NCBI GenBank assembly: GCA_964497095.1
Contig: CAZCCL010000004.1
Location: 1-54,354, forward strand
Reading direction: 5' to 3'
DNA from: CAVPLM01 sp964497095
GTDB taxonomy: Bacteria; Actinomycetota; Thermoleophilia; RBG-16-64-13
DNA: 54,354 nucleotides
Shown here: in pieces, positions 23,996 through 32,770 of the stretch
How the letters are laid out: the number at the start of each line of letters is the position of its first letter
Numbering within the stretch: position 1 is the stretch's first letter
Translations under genes and position numbers: made by a program
The notes under the pieces: model-generated
Seen by the model: the letters and a program-made list of their open reading frames with translations, nothing else
Databases searched by the model: none
What the model was told of the DNA's origin: nothing

Positions 23996-24475
23996 ATGAA
24001 CATGGATCTGCCGAGGATGGAGCTTAAGTCCGAGTTTCTCTATCGAGCCCACATCGATGTCGAGGGCTTCTACGAAGTGGGCGAGACCTTCCGGGGGCAC
24101 AGGAACATCGTGCGGGTCAAGGGAGGATGGTTCGAAGGGCCCAAGGTGAAGGGCGATATCCTTCAGGGCACGGGGGACTGGTTCGTCATGCGCCCGGGCG
24201 GGGTGGCCGAGGGCGACGTGCGCGACACCTATCGCACTCATGACGGCCACATCATCTACGTCAGCTACCGGGGTATCCTCAACATCCCGGCCGAGATCTG
24301 GGAACGGCTGCATCGCGGCGAGGATGTCGACTCGGCCGAGTACTACCTGCGCGGCCAGCCCATGTTCGAGACCGCGGTCGACACTCCCTACAGTTGGCTG
24401 AACAACATAATCGCGGTCAGCGTGGGCAAGCAGGAGGCCATGGGCGTAACCTACGACGTCTACCAGATCCTTTAG
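23996..24475 (+). CDS. DUF3237 family protein
   Basis: A 159-aa soluble protein. The typical DUF3237 (UPF0311) core is visible: GTGDWFVMRPGGVAEGDVRD, TYRTHDGHIIYVSYRG, and the closing TPYSWLNNIIAVSVGKQ. Members form a small beta-barrel and have no established reaction. It starts at an ATG 50 bp after the SDR and is followed by the EthD gene, suggesting one transcript. Confidence 0.85.
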   Translation: MNMDLPRMELKSEFLYRAHIDVEGFYEVGETFRGHRNIVRVKGGWFEGPKVKGDILQGTGDWFVMRPGGVAEGDVRDTYRTHDGHIIYVSYRGILNIPAEIWERLHRGEDVDSAEYYLRGQPMFETAVDTPYSWLNNIIAVSVGKQEAMGVTYDVYQIL

Positions 24476-24505
24476 ATCTGATCGGCACCCGGACAAGGAG
24501 AGACC

Positions 24506-25363
24506 ATGCTCAAGTTCATGCTCGCCTCGAGGCGCAAGCGGGAAGATACCCAGCAGCGGTACTTCTACGAATGGGGCATCATCCACGTCTCCTTGATGCT
24601 CCAGACCCCCTCTGTGATGGACAGCTTCCGCCGCTACGTGCAGCATTATTCTATCGGCGGGATCGACGACGACATGCTCATCTACCCCTTGTCGCCCATG
24701 GAGTGGGACAACATGGCCGACCACGTGGTCGACGACTACGAGGCCATCGGCATCCCCTTCAAGGACCAGGACTATCCCAACCGTATGCAGCCCCACAAGT
24801 TCGGCGGCGACGAGTTCGCCGTCGAGTTGCTCGACTGGGAGACGCTCTACGAAGAGGAGGGCTTCTATGCCGGCGGGGTCAAGCTGATCCACTGGCTGCG
24901 TAAGCGGCCGGAGCTGTCGAACGAGGAGTTCAACGCCAAGTGGCGCGAGCACGGCAGGAAGATGGTGGAGATCGCCCCGGAAGGGCTCATCCGCAGGCTG
25001 GTCATCGACAAGCACGTACCGATGGACCCCGCCGTGTTCAAGGGCACGTTGTTCGAGTTCGGCAACGTAGGCCACTACGCCGGAGTGGAGGAGATCTGGT
25101 TCCGTAACGTGGAAGACGTGGCCAGACTGCGCCGCGATCCTTCCCTGTACGAGGCGCTGCGGGCGAGCTACGGGACCTTCGTCGACGCCGATGACACCTT
25201 CTCCATGGTAACTACCGAGCGGGTCATCTATGACTTCATGACCCCGGGTCACCTCTCGCCCAAAGCGTCCGTGTTGATCCCCGGCACCCTCGAGCACGAG
25301 GTCGACAAGCAGGGCTACTCGGGCTGGAACGTCCCGGGATGGGACAAGGACCTATACGGCTAG
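24506..25363 (+). CDS. EthD-like protein with two ferredoxin-like domains
   Basis: A 285-aa protein. Two related halves are seen: MLKFMLASRRKREDTQQRYF (residues 1-20) and VKLIHWLRKRPELSNEEFNA (about 124-143), each the opening strand and helix of an EthD-type dimeric alpha/beta barrel. Such domains bind or act on small aromatic or quinone-like molecules. The central section (LIYPLSPMEWDNMADHVVDD) is unusual. The gene follows the SDR and DUF3237 genes; the substrate is unknown. It converges on the FadR-type regulator downstream. Confidence 0.75.
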   Translation: MLKFMLASRRKREDTQQRYFYEWGIIHVSLMLQTPSVMDSFRRYVQHYSIGGIDDDMLIYPLSPMEWDNMADHVVDDYEAIGIPFKDQDYPNRMQPHKFGGDEFAVELLDWETLYEEEGFYAGGVKLIHWLRKRPELSNEEFNAKWREHGRKMVEIAPEGLIRRLVIDKHVPMDPAVFKGTLFEFGNVGHYAGVEEIWFRNVEDVARLRRDPSLYEALRASYGTFVDADDTFSMVTTERVIYDFMTPGHLSPKASVLIPGTLEHEVDKQGYSGWNVPGWDKDLYG

Positions 25364-25456
25364 GAGCCGACCGATGCGACCGACGGCCGGCATCGAGAAG
25401 GAGCGCGGGACCGCTTCGCGACCGGCGAGCAGGGCGCCCGCGCCTCCCGCCTGCGA

Positions 25457-26203
25457 TCAGGGGCCGGAAGGGCGTATGCCCGCTGCGTCAAGGGCCTTGT
25501 CGACCAGGTTTCTCACGAGATCGATGTGCAGCCGCATCTCTTCAGCCGCCCGCACCGGGTCGCGGTCGCGGATGGCCTCCAGGATGGCGCCGTGGCTGTC
25601 GTGGACCTGGTGGGGCCGTTCCTCGAGCCGGGCCAGGTCGACGGGGATGAACAGCTCGCCCCGGGCGTCCATCATGGCCTGTTCCAGGCGGGGGCTGCGG
25701 GCCGCTCGAGCTATGCTCCTGTGTATGTCCATGTCGGCTCTGAAGAGCGAAGACCAATCCTTCGGGCCCAGTTCTCCGGCGGCTGCGTTCGTGATCGTCT
25801 CCAGATCTTTGTCCGTGCGTCTCTCGGCGGCCAGGAAGGCCAGTCTGGTCTCCACGGTCATGCGGAACTCGAAGATATCGTCGAGCTCCCCGGAGTGTTG
25901 CCGCATCCATTGGTTCCAGCACTCGAGCAGAGAAGCGGCGTCGGTCACCCGCGAACCGCCGCGCGAACCCCGGGTGGTGACGATGTATCCTGTGCTTTCG
26001 AGGGCCTTCAAGGCAAGGCGTAGGGTCATGCGGGAGATCCCAAGACGGGCGCCCAGGTCCCTTTCTGGAGGGAGTCTGTCCCCTGGCCCCAACTCGCCCG
26101 AGAAGATCATCGCCCGAAGGAAGTGGACGGCGCTGTCGCTGGCCGTCTCGGGGATGAGGGATACGGTGTGGCCCATCTGGACGTTCGGAAGGTCGGCGTG
26201 CAT
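25457..26203 (-). CDS. GntR/FadR-family regulator 1
   Basis: A 248-aa repressor-type protein. The start at the ATG at 26203 has a CGGAG about 5-6 bases upstream; the longer open frame is not needed. The winged-helix domain has MIFSGELGPGDRLPPERDLG and GISRMTLRLALKALESTGYI. The FCD effector domain includes FEFRMTVETRLAFLAAERRT, DMDIHRSIARAARSPRLEQA and SHGAILEAIRDRD, with the Asp/His residues that usually bind a metal. It is paralogous to regulator 2 at 27717. It is transcribed away from the LVIVD gene, across an operator-like element at 26269-26293. The ligand is probably an organic acid. Confidence 0.9.
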   Translation of the reverse strand: MHADLPNVQMGHTVSLIPETASDSAVHFLRAMIFSGELGPGDRLPPERDLGARLGISRMTLRLALKALESTGYIVTTRGSRGGSRVTDAASLLECWNQWMRQHSGELDDIFEFRMTVETRLAFLAAERRTDKDLETITNAAAGELGPKDWSSLFRADMDIHRSIARAARSPRLEQAMMDARGELFIPVDLARLEERPHQVHDSHGAILEAIRDRDPVRAAEEMRLHIDLVRNLVDKALDAAGIRPSGP

Positions 26204-26258
26204 CGCGACTCCGTGTTCTGGGCGCTCGGCGTGGCCCACTGTTCTGGATCCAAAGACC

Positions 26259-26293
26259 TTGACAACAAGGTATAAACACCTACTATATAGACC
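26259..26293 (+). promoter_or_regulatory. promoter with FadR-type operator, copy A
   Basis: TTGACA (26259-26264), 16-bp spacer, TACTAT (26281-26286): a good vegetative promoter for the LVIVD gene. The element GGTATAAACACCTA, CT, ATATAGACC (26269-26293) overlaps the spacer and -10. The same 25 bases, with only the two central bases swapped, occur at 28566-28590. Confidence 0.75.
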
Positions 26294-26349
26294 AAGTTCA
26301 GGCTGGATGCAAGCCCGTCTCCTACTATCACCGCAAAGGCAGGGTAACC

Positions 26350-27663
26350 ATGGCCGGTAAGCAGGCGTTTGCAAAGAACATCGATGTCCTCGCGTACCAC
26401 GATATCGACGGTAAGCCGTGGTTCCAGATGGCGATGCAGGAGGTCGGCGGACGCTACTATCTTTACGCCTCGCACTTCAAGACCTCGGGCTGGGCCATCG
26501 TCGACGTGACCGACCCGGCGAAGCCCGAGTATCTGAAGTTCGTCTCCGGGCCGGATCTCGCCGGCCAGACCACGCCCAAGCTTCAGGTGGCCGACGGCCT
26601 CATGATCACCGCCCTCGGCGGGTCTCTGCCCATGCTCCACGGGACCAAGATGACCGACCCCTACGAGGAAGGCGTCTACATCTGGGACGTCAAGGACCCG
26701 GTCAATCCGAAGCGTCTGTCTCACTGGCCGACGGGCGGCCCGCTGGGCGTACATCGGTTCTTCTACTCCGGGGGCCGCTACGTTCATCTGTCTGCTTCCT
26801 ACAAAGGATTCGCCGGGTTCATCTATCGGATACTCGACATCGTCGACCCCACGAACCCCGTGGAAGTAGGTCGGTGGTGGGCACCCGAGCAGTGGGCGGC
26901 AGGGTACATCGAGGACAAAGCTGCGAACATCGAAGCCCTGCTCGATGGTCCCATGATGCACGGTCCCGCGTATCCCAAGGGAGATCTGGCTTATGTGAGC
27001 TGGGGCGGCGCCGGCATGATGATCCTCGATATCTCCGACATCACCCTGCCCAAACTGGTGGGGCAGTTGCGGCATCACCCGCCCTTCGCCGGCAAGCTGT
27101 CCGGGGCCCGCTGTCACACGGTGCTCCCGCTCTCCAAGCGGCCCTACGCGGTCATGACCAGCGAGGGGGAGCGCTATCCGGTGTTCGACGAGGAGATCAC
27201 GCGCCGTTCTGGAGCGCAGCCCCTCAACTTCATCGGCATGGTGGACGTATCCGACCCGGCGGATCCCACCCTCGTCTCCGTCTTCCCCTATCCGGAGATC
27301 CCCGAGGATTGGCCCTATAGGAACTTCAACGAGATCCCGGGGGTGGGGGCGGGTCCCTTCGGACCGCACAACCTGCACGAGCCTCACTACCACCCGGCGC
27401 TGGAAGACCGCAACGACCGCGTCTATTGCTGCTACTTCCACGCCGGGCTGCGCGTTTACGACATCAGCGATCCTTTCGTCCCCCGGGAGATCGCCTACTT
27501 CATCCCCGCCGATCCCTCACAATGGCTGTTCAACAACGAGACCGGGGACCTGTGGCCCGGACCACGGATCGCGACCACCGAAGACATTCTCGTAGACAAC
27601 CGGGGCAACATCTTCGTCGATACTTTCCACGACGGGTTGTACGTACTGCGCTGCACCGTGTGA
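26350..27663 (+). CDS. LVIVD-repeat beta-propeller protein
   Basis: A 437-aa protein without a signal peptide. At least six LVIVD-type blades can be read: WAIVDVTDPAKPEYL, VYIWDVKDPVNPKRL, YRILDIVDPTNPVEV, MMILDISDITLPKLV, IGMVDVSDPADPTLV and LRVYDISDPFVPREI. A His-rich segment (GPFGPHNLHEPHYHP) and GAYPKG-like loops could bind a metal. Many LVIVD proteins are exported, so a cytoplasmic form is less usual. Its function is unknown. It is expressed from its own FadR-type promoter, divergent from regulator 1, and is therefore likely controlled by the same signal as the acyl-CoA synthetase. Confidence 0.82.
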   Translation: MAGKQAFAKNIDVLAYHDIDGKPWFQMAMQEVGGRYYLYASHFKTSGWAIVDVTDPAKPEYLKFVSGPDLAGQTTPKLQVADGLMITALGGSLPMLHGTKMTDPYEEGVYIWDVKDPVNPKRLSHWPTGGPLGVHRFFYSGGRYVHLSASYKGFAGFIYRILDIVDPTNPVEVGRWWAPEQWAAGYIEDKAANIEALLDGPMMHGPAYPKGDLAYVSWGGAGMMILDISDITLPKLVGQLRHHPPFAGKLSGARCHTVLPLSKRPYAVMTSEGERYPVFDEEITRRSGAQPLNFIGMVDVSDPADPTLVSVFPYPEIPEDWPYRNFNEIPGVGAGPFGPHNLHEPHYHPALEDRNDRVYCCYFHAGLRVYDISDPFVPREIAYFIPADPSQWLFNNETGDLWPGPRIATTEDILVDNRGNIFVDTFHDGLYVLRCTV

Positions 27664-27716
27664 GGTCCTTCGCGCGAGGATGAGGAGGGCCGGCCCCGGG
27701 GCTCCCCGGCGTCGGT

Positions 27717-28451
27717 TCAAGCCCCTGCGGCCGACCCGTTCGGGTTGAGCCCGAGTTCTTCCATGCGATGGGAGAACAACCTCTCCGTGAACTCGAGATG
27801 GACCTGCATCGCCTCGGCGGCGCGTGCGGAGTCCTGGTCCAGCACTGCGGCAAGGATGTCTTCATGTAGGGTCCGCAGCGTGGGCACGGTGAGGTCCTCG
27901 AGGTCGGTCTGCACCGGTGCGAACAACTCGGCCTGTATCGCGTTCGTGGCCCGCTCGAAGTACTCGTTGTGCGCCGCCCGGCACAAGGCCCGGTGGAACT
28001 GGGTGTGCCACAGGTTCATCCACGTGGGGCTGTGGTCCATGGAGTCGGTCAGCGTCTGGAGCTCGCGGAGGTCCTCATCGGTGCGCCGTTCCGCCGCCAG
28101 CGAGGCGATCTGCATGTCGATGGTCCTGCGGAACTCCAGGAGACTCGCGAGTCTGTGGGCGTTGAGCCGCAGCCATTCGTGCCAACAGTGGACGAGGGTG
28201 GAAGCATCGCTGACCCGGGAGCCTCCCTTCGCCCCTACCGTGGTGCGGATGAACCCCGTGCTCTCCAGCGATTTGAGGGCTTCGCGCAGAGGTACCCGGG
28301 ACACTCCGAGCTGCTGCGACAAGATGCGTTCGGGTGGAAGCTTATCCCCTGGCCCCAGCTCGCCGGAGAAGATCATGGACTTGATCGAGAGTTCGGCGCA
28401 GTCGCGGGCCGTGCTTGGTCCCAAGTCGAGCCAGTAGTAGTAAGTGCGCAC
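27717..28451 (-). CDS. GntR/FadR-family regulator 2
   Basis: A 244-aa protein starting at a GTG preceded by a G-run. The winged helix (MIFSGELGPGDKLPPERILS, GVSRVPLREALKSLESTGFI) is nearly the same as that of regulator 1, and the FCD domain shares SLAAERRTDEDLREL. The recognition helix differs at a few positions (VPLREALKS against MTLRLALKA). It faces the ADP-forming synthetase gene across the second copy of the operator-like element. It should sense a metabolite of that pathway. Confidence 0.9.
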   Translation of the reverse strand: MRTYYYWLDLGPSTARDCAELSIKSMIFSGELGPGDKLPPERILSQQLGVSRVPLREALKSLESTGFIRTTVGAKGGSRVSDASTLVHCWHEWLRLNAHRLASLLEFRRTIDMQIASLAAERRTDEDLRELQTLTDSMDHSPTWMNLWHTQFHRALCRAAHNEYFERATNAIQAELFAPVQTDLEDLTVPTLRTLHEDILAAVLDQDSARAAEAMQVHLEFTERLFSHRMEELGLNPNGSAAGA

Positions 28452-28554
28452 TTAGGGCCCCCCGCCTTATGCCTGCCTGACCCCAGCGAACGTTCCTTAG
28501 CGCGGATGATGGGGCCGGACGGAGTGTAGCACGGGGGTTATGGCGAAAACCCAC

Positions 28555-28590
28555 TTGCCAAAAATGGTATAAACACCTATCATATAGACC
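28555..28590 (+). promoter_or_regulatory. promoter with FadR-type operator, copy B
   Basis: TTGCCA (28555-28560), 17-bp spacer, TATCAT (28578-28583) upstream of the synthetase gene. GGTATAAACACCTA, TC, ATATAGACC fills 28566-28590 and matches copy A at 23 of 25 positions, although the surrounding DNA differs. Confidence 0.75.
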
Positions 28591-28675
28591 GCTCGGCGGG
28601 GACCATGGGCGGTCTCGAGCCCCTTGGCCGCCTCGGGCGGAAACTCCTTCGCCTCAAAGGAGGACCGACGACATC

Positions 28676-30859
28676 ATGTACCGGCTATCTCACCCCATGG
28701 ACTTGGACGACGGGGCGGGGATCATCGCGGATGCCCTGGCAGCCGGAAGGTCGGCTCTCGACGAACACCAGTCCAAGGCCCTGTTCGCGGCCTATGGGAT
28801 CCCGGTGCCGGAGGGTGCCTTGGTAGGGAGCGAAGCCGAGGCTGCCGAGACCGCCACTCGTCTGGGGGGCAAGTTGGCCATGAAGGCCGTGGGCGGAGAG
28901 ATCCAGCACAAGACCGAACTGGGTCTGGTGCTACTGGGCGTCGAGGGCCCGGAAGCAGCCGCGGAGAGCTACCGACTGCTGATAGAGCGGGCCGGAGATG
29001 CGCTCGAAGGGGTGCTCATGGAGCGGATGGTGCCTGGAAACCGGGAGTTCATGGTGGGCATGAACCGTGATCCCCTGTTCGGTCCCGTGGTGGCCTTCGG
29101 CCTGGGCGGAGTGCTGACCGAAGCCCTGGGTGACGTGGTCTTGGCCCTGGCGCCTGTCGACGATGACGACGCTGCCGAACTTCCCGGCTTGATCCGCGCC
29201 AAACGCCTGTTGGGTACGTTTCGAGGCTATCCGCCGGTCGACCAGGCGGCCCTGGCGCAGATCATTCAGGCGATAGGGCGAATAGGGCTCGACCATCCCC
29301 AAGTCAGCGAAATAGACGTCAATCCCGTGCTGATCGAAGGTGATCGGCCGGTGGCGGCCGACGCTCTCGTCGTGCTGTCGGCGGAGGGACCACCCGAGCC
29401 GAGCCGGGACCGTGGCGCGTTCGTCCCCAACCTGAAGGCTTTGCTGGCTCCCCGGTCAATGGCGTTGGTGGGCGCCTCGGGCGACATCACCAAGTGGGGC
29501 GGCTCTGCCCTTCGCACCATCATCGAAGGCGGCTATGCGGGCAAGGTCTACCCGGTGAATCCCAAGGGCGGGGAGTTCTTCGGTCTCAAGGCCTACACCA
29601 GCCTGGAGGAGTTGCCCGAGGCCCCCGACCTTGCCCTGCTGGCCGTGGGCGGCCACCAGGTCGCTCCCCTGCTGGAGCAGTGCGGCCGTAAGGGCATCCC
29701 GGCGGCGATCGCGATCGCCGCGGGCTTCTCCGAGACCGGGGACCTTGGAGCCGAGGCCGAGCGGGAGATCGCCCGGATCGCCGGCGAAGGCGGGGTCACG
29801 CTGATGGGGCCGAACTGCATGGGGATGATCTCCAACGAGGTCCAATTGCATGCCATCGGCTTCGTCGTCCTTCACCCGCCTCGGGGCACGCTGAGCCTCG
29901 TCTCGCAGTCGGGCAACATCGGTGTTCAGATCACCGACAGTTGCCAGCTTCGCGGTATTGGTATCGACAAGTTCGCCAGCGTGGGGAACGAAGCCCAGAT
30001 CGGGGCCGTGGACGTGCTCGACTACCTCCGGGACGACCCGAATACCACCGGCGTCATGATGTATATCGAGGGCCTCGACGACGGACGGCGCTTCTTCGAA
30101 GTGGCCCGGCGCACCACGGCGGTGAAGCCTGTTGTGGTGGTGCGCGCCGGCCTGACGGAGTACGGCGTCAGGGCGGCCGCGTCTCACACCGGAGCGATGG
30201 CCGGCTCGGCGGCTGTCTGGGAGGCGGCGGCCCGGCAGGCAGGGGTCATCACCTGCACCACCACCCAGGAAGTCGTGGATCTGGGGAGCTGCCTCACCTA
30301 CAATCCGTTGCCCCAGGGCAGGCGGATAGCGGTGGTGACCAATGGAGGCGGGGCGGGCGTTCTCGCGGCGGACGAGGTGGCCCGGCATGGTCTCGCGCTG
30401 GCGGAGTTCCCGCCCGAGCTCTACGCCGCCCTGGACGAGATCCTTCCCCCGTTTTGGAGCAAGCACAATCCCCTGGACATGGTTGCCACTGCAGGTGGCG
30501 ACGTAGGTCCGCGCGTGCTCAAGCTGGTTGCGGAATGCGATACAGTCGACGCCGTCATCGTGCTCTCCGTACTGGGGGTGCCCAGCAGCGGCAGTGAGGT
30601 CCGGGAAAGATCGGAGACCGGCGAGTATGCCGGGCTCAGTCCCTGGGAAACCGCCTTTGTCGACCTGGTCGCGGAGCTCATGGAGTCGACGGGGAAGCCC
30701 ATCATCAACGTGCCCGATACCCCCATCCGCGGCTCGCTTTTCGATCGGGGGAAGCGCTACAGTCCCATCGTGCTGCCGTCACCTCAGGCGGCCGTGCGTG
30801 CTCTGGATAGGATGGAATGGTATGGTGCCTTTCGGCGCAGGGCAGGAACACAAACCTAG
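28676..30859 (+). CDS. ADP-forming acyl-CoA synthetase (fused subunits)
   Basis: A 727-aa NDP-forming acyl-CoA ligase that makes ATP from an acyl-CoA, ADP and phosphate. The ATP-grasp (beta) domain comes first (about 20-245; AAYGIPVPEG, MKAVGGEIQHKTELGLV, EIDVNPVLIEG). The CoA-binding and ligase (alpha) domains follow (LAPRSMALVGASGDITKWGG, VSQSGNIGVQ). The phosphorylated His504 lies in AASHTGAMAGS. The beta-before-alpha order is one of the known fusion types. The AAAGGAGG site fits the ATG at 28676. It is followed at 18 bp by iorA, so the product of the ferredoxin oxidoreductase is probably its substrate (for example phenylacetyl- or indoleacetyl-CoA). The pimeloyl or acetyl specificity of relatives cannot be excluded. 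Confidence 0.9.
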   Translation: MYRLSHPMDLDDGAGIIADALAAGRSALDEHQSKALFAAYGIPVPEGALVGSEAEAAETATRLGGKLAMKAVGGEIQHKTELGLVLLGVEGPEAAAESYRLLIERAGDALEGVLMERMVPGNREFMVGMNRDPLFGPVVAFGLGGVLTEALGDVVLALAPVDDDDAAELPGLIRAKRLLGTFRGYPPVDQAALAQIIQAIGRIGLDHPQVSEIDVNPVLIEGDRPVAADALVVLSAEGPPEPSRDRGAFVPNLKALLAPRSMALVGASGDITKWGGSALRTIIEGGYAGKVYPVNPKGGEFFGLKAYTSLEELPEAPDLALLAVGGHQVAPLLEQCGRKGIPAAIAIAAGFSETGDLGAEAEREIARIAGEGGVTLMGPNCMGMISNEVQLHAIGFVVLHPPRGTLSLVSQSGNIGVQITDSCQLRGIGIDKFASVGNEAQIGAVDVLDYLRDDPNTTGVMMYIEGLDDGRRFFEVARRTTAVKPVVVVRAGLTEYGVRAAASHTGAMAGSAAVWEAAARQAGVITCTTTQEVVDLGSCLTYNPLPQGRRIAVVTNGGGAGVLAADEVARHGLALAEFPPELYAALDEILPPFWSKHNPLDMVATAGGDVGPRVLKLVAECDTVDAVIVLSVLGVPSSGSEVRERSETGEYAGLSPWETAFVDLVAELMESTGKPIINVPDTPIRGSLFDRGKRYSPIVLPSPQAAVRALDRMEWYGAFRRRAGTQT

Positions 30860-30877
30860 CTACCGGGTGGAGGAGAT

Positions 30878-32770
30878 ATGACACCTGTGGTTGAGACGGC
30901 AGAAGCAGTGGAAGTGGAAAACACGGTGATCCTTTCCGGGAACGAGGCCATCGCCCGCGGGGCCTGGGAGGCCGGGGTCAAGCTGGCCGCCGCCTATCCG
31001 GGCACGCCCAGCACCGAGATCTTGGAAGAGCTCGCCAAGTTCGCCGAGGTCTATTGCGAGTGGTCGCCCAATGAGAAGGTGGCCATGGAGGTGGGCATAG
31101 GCGCATCTATGGCCGGAGCGAGGGCCTTGGTCTGCATGAAGCACGTGGGTCTGAACGTGGCCGCCGATCCGTTCTTCTCCGCCGCGTATGTGGGCGTGGA
31201 GGGCGGCCTGGTGGTGGTCTCCGCCGACGATCCGGGCATGCACAGCTCCCAGAACGAGCAGGACAACCGGAACTTCGCCAAGTTCACCCGCACGCCTCTT
31301 CTGGAGCCCTCCGACAGCGGCGAAGCCAGGGAGTTCCTCATCACCGCGTTCGAGCTCTCCGAGCGCTTCGATACCCCGGTACTCTTCCGCACCACCACCC
31401 GCACTTCTCACTCCAAGAGCATCGTGACCTTGGGAGAGCGGGTGGCGACGGAGCCCATCGTCAAGCTGAACCGTGACTACCATAAGTACACCATGATGCC
31501 GGCCAATGCCATCGCGCGGCACCCGCTGATCGAACAGCGGGTGCGCGACCTGGCCGAGTACGCGGAGACCTGCCCGTTCAACCGCATCGAGATGGGCGAC
31601 CCGCGCATCGGCATCATCACCTCGGGCACGGCCTACGGCTACTCCCGCGAGGCCTTCCCCGAAGCGAGCTATCTCAAGCTGGGTCTCACTTACCCGCTTC
31701 CGGCCAAGCTCATCGCCGAGTTCCGGGCAAAGGTAGAGAAGCTCTACGTGGTGGAGGAGCTCGACCCCTTCCTCGAAGAGAACATCCGCCTCATGGGCAT
31801 CGAGATCGACGGGGGCAAGGAGCTGAACACCCTCCTCGGCGAGATCGACCCCGGCATGATCGCCCGCAACCTGGCTGCGGCCGGGGCGCCCGGCGTCGAC
31901 GAGGATCTGCTGGCCGATCTCCGGCCCGGAGCCGAAGGTCTGCCCGGCCGTCCGCCCACGTTCTGCCCCGGGTGCTCCCATCGCGGCATCTTCGTGGTCC
32001 TCAAAAAACTGCGGGTGTTCGTGAGCGGTGACATCGGCTGCTACACGCTGGGTGCGCTCGAGCCGTTCAACGCGGTGCACTGCAGCACCTGCATGGGAGC
32101 CAGCATCAGCATGGCCCACGGCATGAGCAAGGTCATCGAGCTCCCCGCGGAAGGGGCACCGCTGGACTTCCGCCAGAAGCCTGTGGGCATCATCGGCGAC
32201 AGCACCTTCTTCCACTCCGGGGTCACCTCTCTCATGGACGTGGCCTACAATCAAGGCAACACTCTGAACATCATCGTCGACAACTCGACGACGGCCATGA
32301 CCGGCGGCCAACAGAACCCGGGCACCGGGAAGACCCTCTTGGGCGAGCCGTCGGCCACTGTCGACGTCCCCGCTCTCTGTAAGGCGCTGGGCATCAATAG
32401 GGTGACCACCATCGATCCGTACGACCTCGAAGAGGTCGAGCGGGTGCTGCGAGAGGAACTGGCCGCGGATGAGCCTTCCGTAGTGATCGCCAAAGCGCCT
32501 TGTATCCTCGAATACAAGATCCGGCGCCCCGTCTACCACGTGGATGCGGAGCTGTGCACCGGCTGCAAGCGCTGTCTCCAAGCCGGTTGCATGGCCCTCA
32601 ACCTGCTGGTGGACGCAGCGGGGGAGCGCAAAGTGGAGATCAGTCCCGATCAGTGCAACGGCTGCGGAATCTGCTCTCAGCTGTGCAGAGAGCACGCCAT
32701 CGTCCGGCCGGAACCCGCGGCCGGCGGCGCCGCCGACTCGGACAAGTCCGCCAAAGGGAAGGGGGCCTGA
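30878..32770 (+). CDS. iorA: indolepyruvate:ferredoxin oxidoreductase, alpha subunit
   Basis: The large subunit (630 aa) of an oxygen-sensitive enzyme that converts aryl-2-oxo acids plus CoA to aryl-acyl-CoA, CO2 and reduced ferredoxin. The N-terminal pyrimidine-binding half has ILSGNEAIARGAWEAGV, AAYPGTPSTEILEEL and ADDPGMHSSQNEQDNR. The TPP-binding half has FCPGCSHRG, GDIGCYTLG, IIGDSTFFHSGVTSL and NSTTAMTGGQQNPGTG. The C-terminus holds two 4Fe-4S motifs, CTGCKRCLQAGC and CNGCGICSQLC. The stop overlaps the iorB start by one base. Confidence 0.95.
   Translation: MTPVVETAEAVEVENTVILSGNEAIARGAWEAGVKLAAAYPGTPSTEILEELAKFAEVYCEWSPNEKVAMEVGIGASMAGARALVCMKHVGLNVAADPFFSAAYVGVEGGLVVVSADDPGMHSSQNEQDNRNFAKFTRTPLLEPSDSGEAREFLITAFELSERFDTPVLFRTTTRTSHSKSIVTLGERVATEPIVKLNRDYHKYTMMPANAIARHPLIEQRVRDLAEYAETCPFNRIEMGDPRIGIITSGTAYGYSREAFPEASYLKLGLTYPLPAKLIAEFRAKVEKLYVVEELDPFLEENIRLMGIEIDGGKELNTLLGEIDPGMIARNLAAAGAPGVDEDLLADLRPGAEGLPGRPPTFCPGCSHRGIFVVLKKLRVFVSGDIGCYTLGALEPFNAVHCSTCMGASISMAHGMSKVIELPAEGAPLDFRQKPVGIIGDSTFFHSGVTSLMDVAYNQGNTLNIIVDNSTTAMTGGQQNPGTGKTLLGEPSATVDVPALCKALGINRVTTIDPYDLEEVERVLREELAADEPSVVIAKAPCILEYKIRRPVYHVDAELCTGCKRCLQAGCMALNLLVDAAGERKVEISPDQCNGCGICSQLCREHAIVRPEPAAGGAADSDKSAKGKGA

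Noticed and set aside
23915..25297. 460-codon minus-strand frame over the DUF3237 and EthD genes
   Set aside because: Antisense shadow; the plus-strand genes have ribosome sites and recognisable domains.
26107..27441. 444-codon minus-strand frame over the LVIVD gene
   Set aside because: Antisense to a clear beta-propeller gene and runs through the divergent promoter.
30860..32695. 611-codon minus-strand frame opposite iorA
   Set aside because: Mirror of iorA codons; composition rich in Gly/Asp/His/Val without family resemblance.
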